A stretch of DNA of 64,000 nucleotides from JBBREP01 sp036501845. Its GTDB lineage: Bacteria; Actinomycetota; Acidimicrobiia; IMCC26256; PALSA-610. Under the pieces are notes generated by a model. The model was not told the DNA's origin. It made no database searches and saw only the letters and a program-made list of their open reading frames with translations. Below, one piece after another: positions 42,351 to 50,311 of this stretch. The stretch lies in assembly GCA_036501845.1 (NCBI GenBank), contig DASXZO010000098.1:14037-78036 (forward strand), read 5' to 3'. Each line of letters begins with the position of its first letter. The first letter of the stretch is position 1. The position numbers and the translations under genes were made by a program.

Positions 42351-42632
42351 TCAGAGGCGGAGATCGAGGTGCTTGCCGACGTTGCCGATCGGGCGGGACG
42401 GGGTTGTGGTGTCGGCGGCCGCGTCGCCACCGGCAATGTCCACCACAGTGTCACCGGCGGCCTCGGGCCGCGAAGCCGCGGCGCCGCTGCCGTCGATCTG
42501 CGTGTCGCCGACCGCGCCGGTCGCGTCGGACTTCGCGGTGTCGCTCGCGCGCCGAAGGATCGACACCGAACCTTCGGTGCGAGTCGTGTTGGCGAGTGCG
42601 CGATACGCGCCTGCTCCGCCGACGCCGTTCAT
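42351..42632 (-). CDS. Small protein, possibly YjfB-like motility protein
   Basis: A 93-residue frame with GGAG 9 nt before the ATG at 42632. A short helix (GSVSILRRASDTAKSDATGAV) and the final GKHLDLRL loosely resemble the helix and ..LGxxIDxxx terminus of the YjfB putative motility family, separated here by an Ala/Asp/Gly-rich low-complexity linker. It lies between ssrA and smpB on the same strand. Coding status is moderately supported; function is not. Confidence 0.4.
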   Translation of the reverse strand: MNGVGGAGAYRALANTTRTEGSVSILRRASDTAKSDATGAVGDTQIDGSGAAASRPEAAGDTVVDIAGGDAAADTTTPSRPIGNVGKHLDLRL

Positions 42633-42711
42633 CAACCGTCTCCATCGGCCGCGGCGACAGCCACAGGAGCCACCGCCGCAACCGGCCGCGACCCGGGGTG
42701 GGCCGATCGGC

Positions 42712-43179
42712 CTACTCGCGCCAGCCCTTCATGGCCCGCTCGGCTTCGCGCTGCGCGTCGCGGGCGGCGAGCGACTGGCGCTTGTCGTACTGCGCCTTGC
42801 CTCGAGCCACGCCGAGGCGCACCTTGGCCCGCCCGTCGTCGAAGTACACCTCGAGCGGCACGAGCGTGAAGCCCTTCTCCTCGGTGGCTCGGGTGAGCTC
42901 GATGATCTCCTTGTGGTGCAACAGGAGCTTGCGGCGCCGCATCGGATCGGGCGGATCGGTGTGCGCGAAGGGATACGGCGCCACGTGCATGCCGTAGAGC
43001 CACACCTCGCCGTCGACCACCCGGGCGTAGGCATCCTGCAGGTTCGCCCGAGCGTCGCGCATCGACTTCACCTCGGCGCCCACGAGCACCATGCCCGCTT
43101 CGTAGGTGTCGGTGACGAAGTAGTCGTGGCGCGCCCGGCGGTTGCGGAGCACCACCTTGTCGCCTCGACGCTTGTCCAT
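42712..43179 (-). CDS. smpB: SsrA-binding protein SmpB
   Basis: A 155-residue OB-fold protein with the family sequence throughout: NRRARHDYFVTDTYEAGMVLVG, EVKSMR, ANLQDAYARV, YGMHVAPY, and the helical C-terminal tail GKAQYDKRQSLAARDAQRE that occupies the decoding centre. It binds tmRNA, encoded just downstream on the same strand, and delivers it to stalled ribosomes. The length is normal for the family. Confidence 0.97.
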   Translation of the reverse strand: MDKRRGDKVVLRNRRARHDYFVTDTYEAGMVLVGAEVKSMRDARANLQDAYARVVDGEVWLYGMHVAPYPFAHTDPPDPMRRRKLLLHHKEIIELTRATEEKGFTLVPLEVYFDDGRAKVRLGVARGKAQYDKRQSLAARDAQREAERAMKGWRE

Positions 43180-43220
43180 CCCACGGAAGCTACGTCGCAG
43201 GTCGCGGGCCTCGGGTGCGA

Positions 43221-43235
43221 TATAACGTCGTTATA
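43221..43235. promoter_or_regulatory. Perfect 15-bp palindrome between smpB and a TetR gene
   Basis: TATAACG-T-CGTTATA is a perfect inverted repeat in otherwise GC-rich sequence, located 42 bp from the smpB start and 50 bp from the TetR start. It is a likely operator for the TetR protein; whether it also affects smpB is open. Confidence 0.6.
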
Positions 43236-43285
43236 GCGAAGCCCGACCCGCTGATCGGGCCGGGTCGACGATCGAGGAGGACCGC

Positions 43286-43912
43286 GTGCCGGTGCGCAAG
43301 AGCGTGCTCAGCGGCGACGAGCTGCGGCTCGCGCTGCTCGACGCCGCATCCGCGCTGCTCCACGAGGAGGGGCCGCACGCAGTGTCGACGCGACGCCTCG
43401 CCGACCTCGTGGGCACGTCCACCCAGAGCATCTACACGCTGTTCGGCGGGAAGCAGGGCCTGCTACGGGCCGTGTATCGCGAGGGCTTCGACCGCCTGGG
43501 CCAGCACATTCGGGCGGTGCCGGTCACCCACGATGTGCGTGTCGACCTGCGTGGGCTCGGCGACGCCTACCGCGCGTCGGCCAAAGCCAGCCCGCATCTC
43601 TACAGCGTGATGTTCGAGCGGCCGGTCGCCGAGTTCGAGTGCAGCGACGAGGACCTCGAGCACGCGCTGTTGACGTTGTACGCGCTCGCCGACGGTGTGC
43701 AGCGCGCCATCGACGCCGGCGTGCTGCACGGCGCCGAGGCGTTCGACATCGCCGTGAATCTCTGGGTGGCGGCGCACGGCTTCGTGAGCCTCGAGCTCTC
43801 GGGGCACCTGTTCGACGAGCCCGACGCACTCGAGGCGCGGTACGAAGCAGTGCTCGGCCACGCGCTCGCGCCATACGCGGTGTCGGCCTCGGCCTCCTCC
43901 GTGGCCCGGTAG
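43286..43912 (+). CDS. TetR-family regulator
   Basis: A 208-residue regulator: HTH at LLDAASALLHEEGPHAVSTRRLADLVGTSTQSIYTLFGG (helix-turn-helix core LADLVGTSTQSIYTLF), followed by a WHG/TetR_C-type effector domain (ASPHLYSVMFERPV, LWVAAHGFVSLEL). The GTG at 43286 follows GAGGAGG by 5 nt. The palindrome at 43221-43235 is its probable binding site. The nearest downstream gene is a DinB-like protein 44 bp on. Confidence 0.9.
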   Translation: MPVRKSVLSGDELRLALLDAASALLHEEGPHAVSTRRLADLVGTSTQSIYTLFGGKQGLLRAVYREGFDRLGQHIRAVPVTHDVRVDLRGLGDAYRASAKASPHLYSVMFERPVAEFECSDEDLEHALLTLYALADGVQRAIDAGVLHGAEAFDIAVNLWVAAHGFVSLELSGHLFDEPDALEARYEAVLGHALAPYAVSASASSVAR

Positions 43913-43956
43913 GTAGCGGCTAGCGCGCGGAGCGTCGCGCTCGTTACCGTCGAGCC

Positions 43957-44718
43957 ATGGACTACGCAGCGGAGTGCGACCAACTCGGGGTGATCGTCGA
44001 CTCGTTCGCGACCGCGCTGGAGCGCGCCGACCTCTCGCGTCCGGTGCCCACGTGCCCGGAGTGGACGTTGCTCGAGCTCGCCGTGCACACGGGCCGCGTG
44101 CATCGCTGGGCAATGTTGCTCGTGCGTGAGCTCGCGCAGGAACGGATGCCGACGCCGCGCGACGGCGAGCCCGGCGCCGACGACGATGTTGCCGGCTGGT
44201 TTCGCAAGGGTGGCGACGCGCTCGTCGCAACCTTGCGCGCCGCCGACCCCGACGCGGCGATGTGGGCCTGGGGTGTGGACCAGCACGTGCGCTTCTGGTC
44301 GCGCCGCCAGCTGCACGAGACTGCCATCCACCAGGCCGACGCGCTCATCGCGCTCGGTCGGCCGGCGCAGATCGCGGTCGACGTGGCCGCCGACGGCATC
44401 GACGAGCTGCTCGACAACCTCCCGGCGACGAGGACGTTCTCGCCGAAGGTCGCCGATCTGCAGGGAAACGGCGAGTCGATTCACCTGCACGCGGTCGACA
44501 CACCCGATGCCGACGGCCTCGGCGAATGGCTGATCACGTTGCAACCCGAAGGATTCGGCTACTCACACGGTCACGCCAAGGGCGACGTGGCGGTGCGCGG
44601 CACGATCAGCGACCTCGAGCTGATGATGTACAACCGGCTGCCGCTCGCCGAGGATCGCTTCGAGGTGTTCGGCGACCGCGCGTTGTTGGAGCGCTGGCTC
44701 TCGGCCGCGCAGCTGTAG
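43957..44718 (+). CDS. Maleylpyruvate-isomerase-family (mycothiol-dependent type) protein
   Basis: A 253-residue two-domain protein. The N-terminal helical bundle has PVPTCPEWTLLELAVHTGRVHRW, matching the mycothiol-binding and metal-binding start of TIGR03083 proteins; further His in RRQLHETAIHQADAL complete a metal site. The C-terminal domain (after residue 150) resembles the SCP2-like part of the family (AVRGTISDLELMMYNRLPL). The isomerase activity itself is proven only for a few members. Confidence 0.85.
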   Translation: MDYAAECDQLGVIVDSFATALERADLSRPVPTCPEWTLLELAVHTGRVHRWAMLLVRELAQERMPTPRDGEPGADDDVAGWFRKGGDALVATLRAADPDAAMWAWGVDQHVRFWSRRQLHETAIHQADALIALGRPAQIAVDVAADGIDELLDNLPATRTFSPKVADLQGNGESIHLHAVDTPDADGLGEWLITLQPEGFGYSHGHAKGDVAVRGTISDLELMMYNRLPLAEDRFEVFGDRALLERWLSAAQL

Positions 44719-44769
44719 CGCCAACGGACCGGCGAACAGCGGTTGGCGAGCGAGACGAGAGGTAGGGGC

Positions 44770-45702
44770 GTGCCCATTCGCAATCGAGTCACCGAGATGC
44801 TCGGCGTCGAGCATCCGATCGTGCAAGCACCGATGGGTTGGATCGCACGGTCGCAGCTCGCCTCGGCCGTGAGCGATGCCGGCGCGATGGGCATCATCGA
44901 GACGTCGTCCGGTCAGCTCGACGACATCCGCATCGAGATCGCCAAGATGCGCTCGCTCACCACGAAGCCGTGGGGTGTGAACATCGCGCAGCTGTTCGTG
45001 CGCGATCCGAACGAAGTTGTCGACTTCGTCGCCGAACAGGGCGTGTCGTTCGTCACCACGTCGGCCGGCGATCCCACGAAGCTCACCTCGAAGTTGAAAG
45101 CGCTCGGCATCACCGTGTTCCACGTGGTGCCGTCGTTGCGGGCCGCGCGCAAGGCGGTCGACGCCGGTGTCGACGGTCTCGTGGTGGAGGGGAACGAGGG
45201 CGGTGGCTTCAAGGCACCCACCGGCGCGTCGACGATGGTGCTGCTGCCGCTCGTCGCGTCGAAGGTCGACGTGCCGTTGATCGCGGCGGGCGGCATCTGC
45301 GACGGCCGTTCGATGGCGGCGGCGTTCGCGCTCGGTGCCGAAGGCGTGCAGATGGGCACGCAGATGGTGGCGTCGCTCGAATCGCCGGTGCATCAGAACT
45401 GGAAGCAGCTGATCTGCGACTCCACCGAGAGCGACACCGTGCTGCTCAACCGGCATGCCGCGCCAGCGTTCCGCGCACTGCGCACACCGCTCGCCGACCG
45501 GCTCGAGAAGGAAGAGCGCGTGTCGCTTGCGGTCGGCCGCGTCGAAGACCTCTACTTCGGCGGCGACTTCGAAGCGATGTTCGCGCTCGGCGGTCAGGTC
45601 GCCGGCCGCATCGAATCGGTACGGCCCGTGGCCGACATCATCGGCGCCACCATCGCCGAATGCAAAGTGGTGATGGCCGCACTGGGCCGCGCCGTCCAGT
45701 GA
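44770..45702 (+). CDS. Nitronate monooxygenase-like FMN protein
   Basis: A 310-residue TIM-barrel flavoprotein (HPIVQAPMGWIARSQLASAVSDAGAMG; LIAAGGICDGRSMAAAFALGAEGVQMGTQ). The FMN phosphate site is conserved. The catalytic segment, normally EAGGHxG, reads EGNEGGGFKAP, so the His used by nitronate monooxygenases is replaced by Phe. It may therefore be a different enzyme such as a FabK-like enoyl reductase or another NAD(P)H:acceptor oxidoreductase. GTG 44770 gives the conserved start. Confidence 0.8.
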   Translation: MPIRNRVTEMLGVEHPIVQAPMGWIARSQLASAVSDAGAMGIIETSSGQLDDIRIEIAKMRSLTTKPWGVNIAQLFVRDPNEVVDFVAEQGVSFVTTSAGDPTKLTSKLKALGITVFHVVPSLRAARKAVDAGVDGLVVEGNEGGGFKAPTGASTMVLLPLVASKVDVPLIAAGGICDGRSMAAAFALGAEGVQMGTQMVASLESPVHQNWKQLICDSTESDTVLLNRHAAPAFRALRTPLADRLEKEERVSLAVGRVEDLYFGGDFEAMFALGGQVAGRIESVRPVADIIGATIAECKVVMAALGRAVQ

Positions 45703-45703
45703 C

Positions 45704-45748
45704 CTATGCGTCGTTTGACTTGCATATTGCAAGTCAAACGACGCATAG
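45704..45748. terminator. Perfect 21-bp stem hairpin between convergent genes
   Basis: CTATGCGTCGTTTGACTTGCA (45704-45724) is followed after TAT by its exact reverse complement (45728-45748). It starts 2 bp after the NMO-like stop and ends 7 bp before the stop of the convergent gene, so it is ideally placed as a bidirectional terminator. It is longer and less GC-rich than the other terminators here and has no T-tract. Confidence 0.7.
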
Positions 45749-45755
45749 ATGATCG

Positions 45756-46364
45756 TTACTGCTGCTGGAGGGCGCGTATGACGCCCGTGCCGGTGCCCCA
45801 GGGCGAATGCGCGATCGCTTGGGCCACGTTCTGCGCGCTCGAACCGTCGGCGAGCGCCGCGAGAATGTTGGAGTAGCGGCCGTTCGTCAACGTCGCGACG
45901 GTGGCCTGCACCCCTTCGGCGTAGGTGGGGTAGTTCTTCACGCCGACGCTGTTGAAGCTGGTCGCGCCGGGCGCCGACTCCGTGGTGGCGAGCGGGTTGT
46001 TCGCCGCCTTGGTGCCCTCTGCCTGCGCCCATGCCACGATCGCCTGCACGTTCTGCGCGGTTTGCGGCGCGCCGAGCGCCGACAGCACGTCGTTGGCAAA
46101 CTGCGTGCGCGCCGCGGTCGTTCCGCTCGATGCACCGGCGGTGGTGGCCATCCCGAAACCGGAGTCGGGTGCGCCCGCGCTCGCGAGCATGCTCGCGAAG
46201 TCGGGCTCGTCGGCGTTGATCGTGTCGGTCGCAGCCGCGCCCGTCGCGCTCGACGATGCGCTGGTAGCCGACGACGAGTTCGGGCCGTCGGTGAACTGCG
46301 ACTCGATCGTCGCGATACGCGACTGCACGTCGGCCAGGCCGGAGATCCCCGAGAGCGCGCCCAT
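45756..46364 (-). CDS. Peptidoglycan-hydrolase-like protein, possibly flagellum-associated
   Basis: A 202-residue protein. Its start (SGLADVQSRIATIESQF) resembles actinobacterial flagellar-locus lytic transglycosylases, which open with a similar short helix before a Ser/Ala-rich linker. The C-terminal 110 residues contain AWAQAEG, NPLATT, FNSVGVKNYPTYAEGVQATVATL and SPWGTG, the pattern of a lysozyme-like cell-wall domain found in phage and actinobacterial proteins; the Glu in QAEG is a candidate catalytic acid. No signal peptide. No flagellar genes are in the window. Confidence 0.6.
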   Translation of the reverse strand: MGALSGISGLADVQSRIATIESQFTDGPNSSSATSASSSATGAAATDTINADEPDFASMLASAGAPDSGFGMATTAGASSGTTAARTQFANDVLSALGAPQTAQNVQAIVAWAQAEGTKAANNPLATTESAPGATSFNSVGVKNYPTYAEGVQATVATLTNGRYSNILAALADGSSAQNVAQAIAHSPWGTGTGVIRALQQQ

Positions 46365-46429
46365 CCCGGTGCCGATCGGCCCGGTCGTCGGTGACCTGAG
46401 CGATCCGGCCGCCGGTAATGTCCGGGACC

Positions 46430-48739
46430 ATGGCCCTCCAGGGATCGATCCTCGGCAACCCGGTGAAGCGCAAGGAAGACCCGGGAATCCTCACGGGATC
46501 CACCGAGTACTTCGACGACCTCGCCGTCGACGGTCTCGCGCACATTGCGTTCGTCCGCTCCACGATCGCGCACGCCACGCTCGACGCGATCGACGTGTCG
46601 GAGGCGGCTTCGATGCCCGGCGTGGTTGCGATCTACACGGCGGACAACATGGAGCTCGCCGACCACAACGGCTTCGTGATGCTGCCGCCCACGATGCTGC
46701 GGGCACCGCTCGCCAAGGGCAAGGTTCGTTTCGTCGGCGACATCGTCGCCGCGGTCGTGGCCGAGACGAAGGCGCAGGCCGTCGACGCGGCCGAGGCCGT
46801 GATCGTCGACTACGACCCGCTGCCCGCGCTCGCGAGCGTGGACGATGCCATCGCCGACGGCGCGGTGCTCGTGCACGATGGCGCGCCCGGCAACGTCGCG
46901 TTCGGCGCGGCGATGATGGGCATGGGCGCGCCGGTCGACAACTTGTTCGACGATGCCGAGGTGGTCGTGAAGGGCCGCTTCGTGAACCAGCGCGTGGCGG
47001 GCATCCCGATGGAACCGAGCGGCATCGTCGCGATCCCAGAACAGAATGGTGCGGCGCTCACTGCGTGGATCCCGTGCCAGAACCCGCACGCGATCCAAGG
47101 TGAGCTCGCCGGCACCGTCGGCCTCGACCCCGAGCACCTGCGTGTGCGCACGGCTGCGGTCGGCGGTGGGTTCGGTTCGAAGGCTGCGTTCAACGTGGAG
47201 TTCACGATCGCGTCGAATGCTGCGCTTGCGCTCGACCGTCCGGTGAAGTGGACCGAGACGCGCAGCGAGAATTTGCTCGCGATGGTGCACGGCCGCGGGC
47301 AGGTGCAGCACGTCGAGCTCGGCGTGAAGCGCGACGGCAGCATCACCGCGCTCAAGGTGAACCTCTACGCCGAGACGGGCGCCTACCCGGCGATCGGGGC
47401 GTTCCTGCCGTTCTTCACCCACACCATGTCTACCGGCGTGTACACGGTGCCGAAGCTCGACTTCAACTGGAGCGCGGTGGTCACCAACACCACGCCAGTG
47501 GGTGCATACCGCGGCGCCGGGCGGCCCGAGGCGACGCAGCTCATCGAACGCATCCTCGACATTGCCGCTGACGAGCTCGGCATCGACCCCGTCGAGATCC
47601 GCCGCAAGAACCTCATCCCGAAGTTCGAAGCGCCGGGCATGCCCGCGAGCAGCGGTCTGGCGATGTACGACACCGGCGACTACGCCGCCGCGCTCGATTC
47701 CGCGCTTGAGCACGCCGACTACGCGGGCTTGCGCGCCGAGCAGGGTCGCCGGCGCGCGGCCAACGACCCGAAGCAGCTCGGCATCGGCGTGAGCTGCTAC
47801 GTGGAAGTGACCGCGCCGGCAGGGATGCACATGGAGTACGGCGCGATCGAGGTGCACGAAGACGGCACCGTCGACGCGATCGTGGGCACGAGCGCGCACG
47901 GCCAGGGCCACGACACCGCGTTCTCGATGATCGTGAGCGAGTTGCTCGGTGTGCCGATGGAGAACGTGCGGCTCATCCAGAGCGACACGGCACTCGTGCC
48001 GCGCGGCAACGGCACCGCGGGCAGTCGCTCGCTGCAGACCGCGGGGAGCGCGGTGTACCGCGCGAGTGAGGGAGTGCTCGACAAGGCGAAGCAACTCGCG
48101 GCGCAGTTGCTCGAGGCGAGCCCCGACGACATTGTCGTGGGCGACGGCGGTCTGCAGGTGGCCGGTGTGCCCTCGCAGCTGATTGCGTGGGGTGAGCTTG
48201 CGGCCAAGGCGAAGGCTTCGGGGATCGACGGCCTCGAAGCCGGGTTGCGCCACGAGCTCGACTTCGACGGCACCGGCTCCACATTCCCGTTCGGTGCGCA
48301 CGTCGCGGTGGTGGAGGTCGACACCGAGACCGGCCGGGTCACTCAGTTGCGCCACGTTGCCGTCGACGACTGCGGCCGCATCTTGAATCCGCTGCTCGTG
48401 ACCGGGCAGCAGCACGGCGGGATCGCGCAGGGGATCGCGCAGGCGTTGTACGAGTGGGTGCAGTACGACCCCGACGGCAACCCGGTCACCGCGAACCTCA
48501 TGGACTACGCCATGCCGAGCGCGGCCGAGTTCCCGAGCTTCGAGACGTACAACACCGAGACACCCACGCATCTCAACCCGCTCGGCGCCAAGGGCATCGG
48601 TGAGTCGGGCACAATCGGCTCCACGCCCGCGGTGCACAATGCCGTGGTCGACGCGCTGAGCCCGTTCGGCATCACGCACGTCGACATGCCGCTCACGTCG
48701 GAGCGGGTGTGGGCGGCCATCCAGCGCGCGCGTGGGTAG
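46430..48739 (+). CDS. Xanthine dehydrogenase-family molybdopterin-binding subunit (CO dehydrogenase form II-like)
   Basis: A 769-residue molybdenum hydroxylase large subunit. It starts with the family's GNPVKRKEDPGILTG, has the molybdopterin regions AAVGGGFGSK and GTSAHGQGHDTAFSM, and ends with GAKGIGESGTIGSTPAVHNAV containing the catalytic Glu. The active-site loop is AYRGAGR (about residues 359-365), the form II variant, not the AYxCSFR of proven CO dehydrogenases. The FAD and iron-sulfur subunits usually found next to it are absent. ATG 46430 is preferred; ATG 46418 is in frame. Confidence 0.9.
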   Translation: MALQGSILGNPVKRKEDPGILTGSTEYFDDLAVDGLAHIAFVRSTIAHATLDAIDVSEAASMPGVVAIYTADNMELADHNGFVMLPPTMLRAPLAKGKVRFVGDIVAAVVAETKAQAVDAAEAVIVDYDPLPALASVDDAIADGAVLVHDGAPGNVAFGAAMMGMGAPVDNLFDDAEVVVKGRFVNQRVAGIPMEPSGIVAIPEQNGAALTAWIPCQNPHAIQGELAGTVGLDPEHLRVRTAAVGGGFGSKAAFNVEFTIASNAALALDRPVKWTETRSENLLAMVHGRGQVQHVELGVKRDGSITALKVNLYAETGAYPAIGAFLPFFTHTMSTGVYTVPKLDFNWSAVVTNTTPVGAYRGAGRPEATQLIERILDIAADELGIDPVEIRRKNLIPKFEAPGMPASSGLAMYDTGDYAAALDSALEHADYAGLRAEQGRRRAANDPKQLGIGVSCYVEVTAPAGMHMEYGAIEVHEDGTVDAIVGTSAHGQGHDTAFSMIVSELLGVPMENVRLIQSDTALVPRGNGTAGSRSLQTAGSAVYRASEGVLDKAKQLAAQLLEASPDDIVVGDGGLQVAGVPSQLIAWGELAAKAKASGIDGLEAGLRHELDFDGTGSTFPFGAHVAVVEVDTETGRVTQLRHVAVDDCGRILNPLLVTGQQHGGIAQGIAQALYEWVQYDPDGNPVTANLMDYAMPSAAEFPSFETYNTETPTHLNPLGAKGIGESGTIGSTPAVHNAVVDALSPFGITHVDMPLTSERVWAAIQRARG

Positions 48740-48744
48740 CACCA

Positions 48745-49185
48745 GTGGGTAGTGCCGGCGCACCGACGGTGCGGCTCACCGAGTCGCAGCACGCGGTGAT
48801 TCTCGGGAACTGTTACGACGGTCTGCCGAACGAGGCGTGCGGGTTGCTCGTGGGGCCGATGCTCGAAGGCCGTCCGACGGGTGCGGTGAGCGAGGCGCGC
48901 CCGTGCGTGAACGCCGACGCCTCGGCGCGCACGTACACCGTCGCCCCGAAGGACATGCTGCGGGCGATGCGCGCCGCCGACGAGCGGGGCGAAGAGATCG
49001 TGGGCGTGTGGCACTCACACACCCACACCGATCCGTACCCGTCACCCACCGACGTGCGCCAGGCCGCCGACCCGGCCTGGATCTACGTGATCGTCAGCCT
49101 CAAGCACGGCGACCCCAGCCTCCGCGCCTACGCAATCGTCGACGCAACCATCACCGAACTCCCAGTAGAACTCGTCCGCGGCTAA
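48745..49185 (+). CDS. mec: JAMM/M67-family metalloprotease (Mec+ homologue)
   Basis: A 146-residue zinc protease. The JAMM motif is visible as E in NEACGLLVG (about residue 28) and HSHTHTDPYPSPTD (about 90-103, H-x-H...S-x-x-D). In Mycobacterium tuberculosis Mec removes the C-terminal cysteine from the CysO-cysteine adduct to release free cysteine. Here the partner genes cysO and cysM lie about 1.1 kb downstream, separated by an inserted nuclease-like gene. GTG 48745 is used; a GTG at 48769 would shorten the lead. Confidence 0.9.
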   Translation: MGSAGAPTVRLTESQHAVILGNCYDGLPNEACGLLVGPMLEGRPTGAVSEARPCVNADASARTYTVAPKDMLRAMRAADERGEEIVGVWHSHTHTDPYPSPTDVRQAADPAWIYVIVSLKHGDPSLRAYAIVDATITELPVELVRG

Positions 49186-49193
49186 CGCGCGCT

Positions 49194-49242
49194 CCCGTGG
49201 TCCCATCAGAACGTCGATTTCTTCATCTCGGTGGGACCACCG
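49194..49242. repeat. Left copy of palindromic repeat flanking the DUF559 gene
   Basis: Begins CCCGTGGTCCCATCAG and is identical at 41 of 49 positions to the right copy at 50222-50270, in the same orientation. It is itself an imperfect palindrome (GTGGTCCCA / TGGGACCAC) and includes the stop codon and last 11 codons of the DUF559 gene. Confidence 0.75.
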
Positions 49243-50150
49243 AGGCTGTACGCGCGAATGAGGCCGACGAACACTGCGGCGGGATCCTTACGGAGCAACC
49301 GGTTCGTGGCGCTGTCAAGAATCCAATCGTCATCCTGGAGCTCACTGCGACGAGCCCGGTCATCGTCGAAGCGCTCCATGCTGAGCAGGTGTTCCCAGTA
49401 ACCGTCGTACTCGATGCCTCGTTTGACGGAGGGCCAAGCCGCGTCGATGTAGCGCGGGCCTCTCGGTAGTTCGACGCGATAGTTGAACACAGGCGCAGGA
49501 AGCCCGAACCTTTTCGCGTGTTCGCCAATCAGTGCTTCCCATTCGTTGCGCGCGTCTTGGACGCTTGGATTGAGGCCTTCGATGATGCGGAGTACCGCGC
49601 ATGCACCGGGTCGCCGCGGGTTGCGTAGCTCCTCGGCTCGTCCGGCGAGTTCATCGGGCCGGAAGCGTCGCTTGACGATGCCCTTCGTGACTACGCGCAT
49701 CGCCAACGTGTTCGGGAGATGTCCGCATGCGTCGATGGTCGCTCGCAACGCGGTAGTCGACGCGATGCCTGCGATCACCGTCCGATCGCTCTCAGGGAGC
49801 GATCGAGTCGAGTGGATGTTCGGACGTTCGAGGTTGCGCCGCGTACGAACCACGAGCAGATGCGGCGTGGGCGGAAACGGTGCGAGGTCGACGAGGGCCA
49901 GCGCACTCAGCCGAGCAGCAAGTGCATCGGCCGACAGCGTCGCGGCGTGCAGCACCTCGATCGCCGTCATCGGGGAGGCGGGCAGCGCGCGGAATACGGC
50001 TGGTGCCACCTCCTGCCATCGAGCGCGCTCGAGCGCCAGCGCGATCGTGTGTGAGTCGAAGCCACTGCGTAGAGCCTGCTGCACAGTGAAGAGTCCGCGT
50101 TGTTTCGCAGCGAGCGGTTGGAGCGCCGCGTGGCGCTGGTCGTGTGACAT
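49206..50150 (-). CDS. AbiEi-like winged helix plus DUF559 (PD-(D/E)XK) nuclease-like protein
   Basis: A 314-residue protein. The N-terminus (KQRGLFTVQQALRSGFDSHTI, then WQEVAPAVFRALP) resembles the winged-helix domain of AbiEi-type antitoxins. The C-terminal region reads YIDAAWPSVKRGIEYDGYWEH, a Vsr/DUF559-type nuclease core with D-x(n)-E-x-D placed for metal binding, followed by ERFDDDRARRSEL. No AbiEii toxin is adjacent. The ATG at 50150 follows GGAGG. It stands between mec and cysO, which are neighbours in other Actinobacteria, has less GC-rich codons than them and is bounded by related palindromic repeats, so it looks inserted. Confidence 0.8.
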   Translation of the reverse strand: MSHDQRHAALQPLAAKQRGLFTVQQALRSGFDSHTIALALERARWQEVAPAVFRALPASPMTAIEVLHAATLSADALAARLSALALVDLAPFPPTPHLLVVRTRRNLERPNIHSTRSLPESDRTVIAGIASTTALRATIDACGHLPNTLAMRVVTKGIVKRRFRPDELAGRAEELRNPRRPGACAVLRIIEGLNPSVQDARNEWEALIGEHAKRFGLPAPVFNYRVELPRGPRYIDAAWPSVKRGIEYDGYWEHLLSMERFDDDRARRSELQDDDWILDSATNRLLRKDPAAVFVGLIRAYSLGGPTEMKKSTF

Positions 50151-50221
50151 GCCTGCCTCCGTCGAATCGTCGAGACGTTCGGGGGAGGTGCGACGAGCAT
50201 GCTCGTGGGCTGCGATAGGAG

Positions 50222-50271
50222 CCCGTGGTCCCATCAGGACGGCGAAATCTTCATCCTGATGGGACCACGGG
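50222..50271. repeat. Right copy of palindromic repeat; perfect 18-bp hairpin
   Basis: CCCGTGGTCCCATCAGGA (50222-50239) pairs exactly with 50254-50271 around a 14-nt loop. Read on the minus strand it encodes GPIRMKISPS then stop, matching the end of the DUF559 protein (GPTEMKKSTF), so it looks like a copy of that gene's 3' end. Confidence 0.75.
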
Positions 50272-50311
50272 AATGCTGACTGGAATGGTCGGAGTTATAG
50301 GATTCATGGTG

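Noticed and set aside
45938..48763. 941-codon minus-strand frame opposite the CO-dehydrogenase-like gene
   Set aside because: Antisense shadow rich in Arg and His; no ribosome-binding site or family signature.
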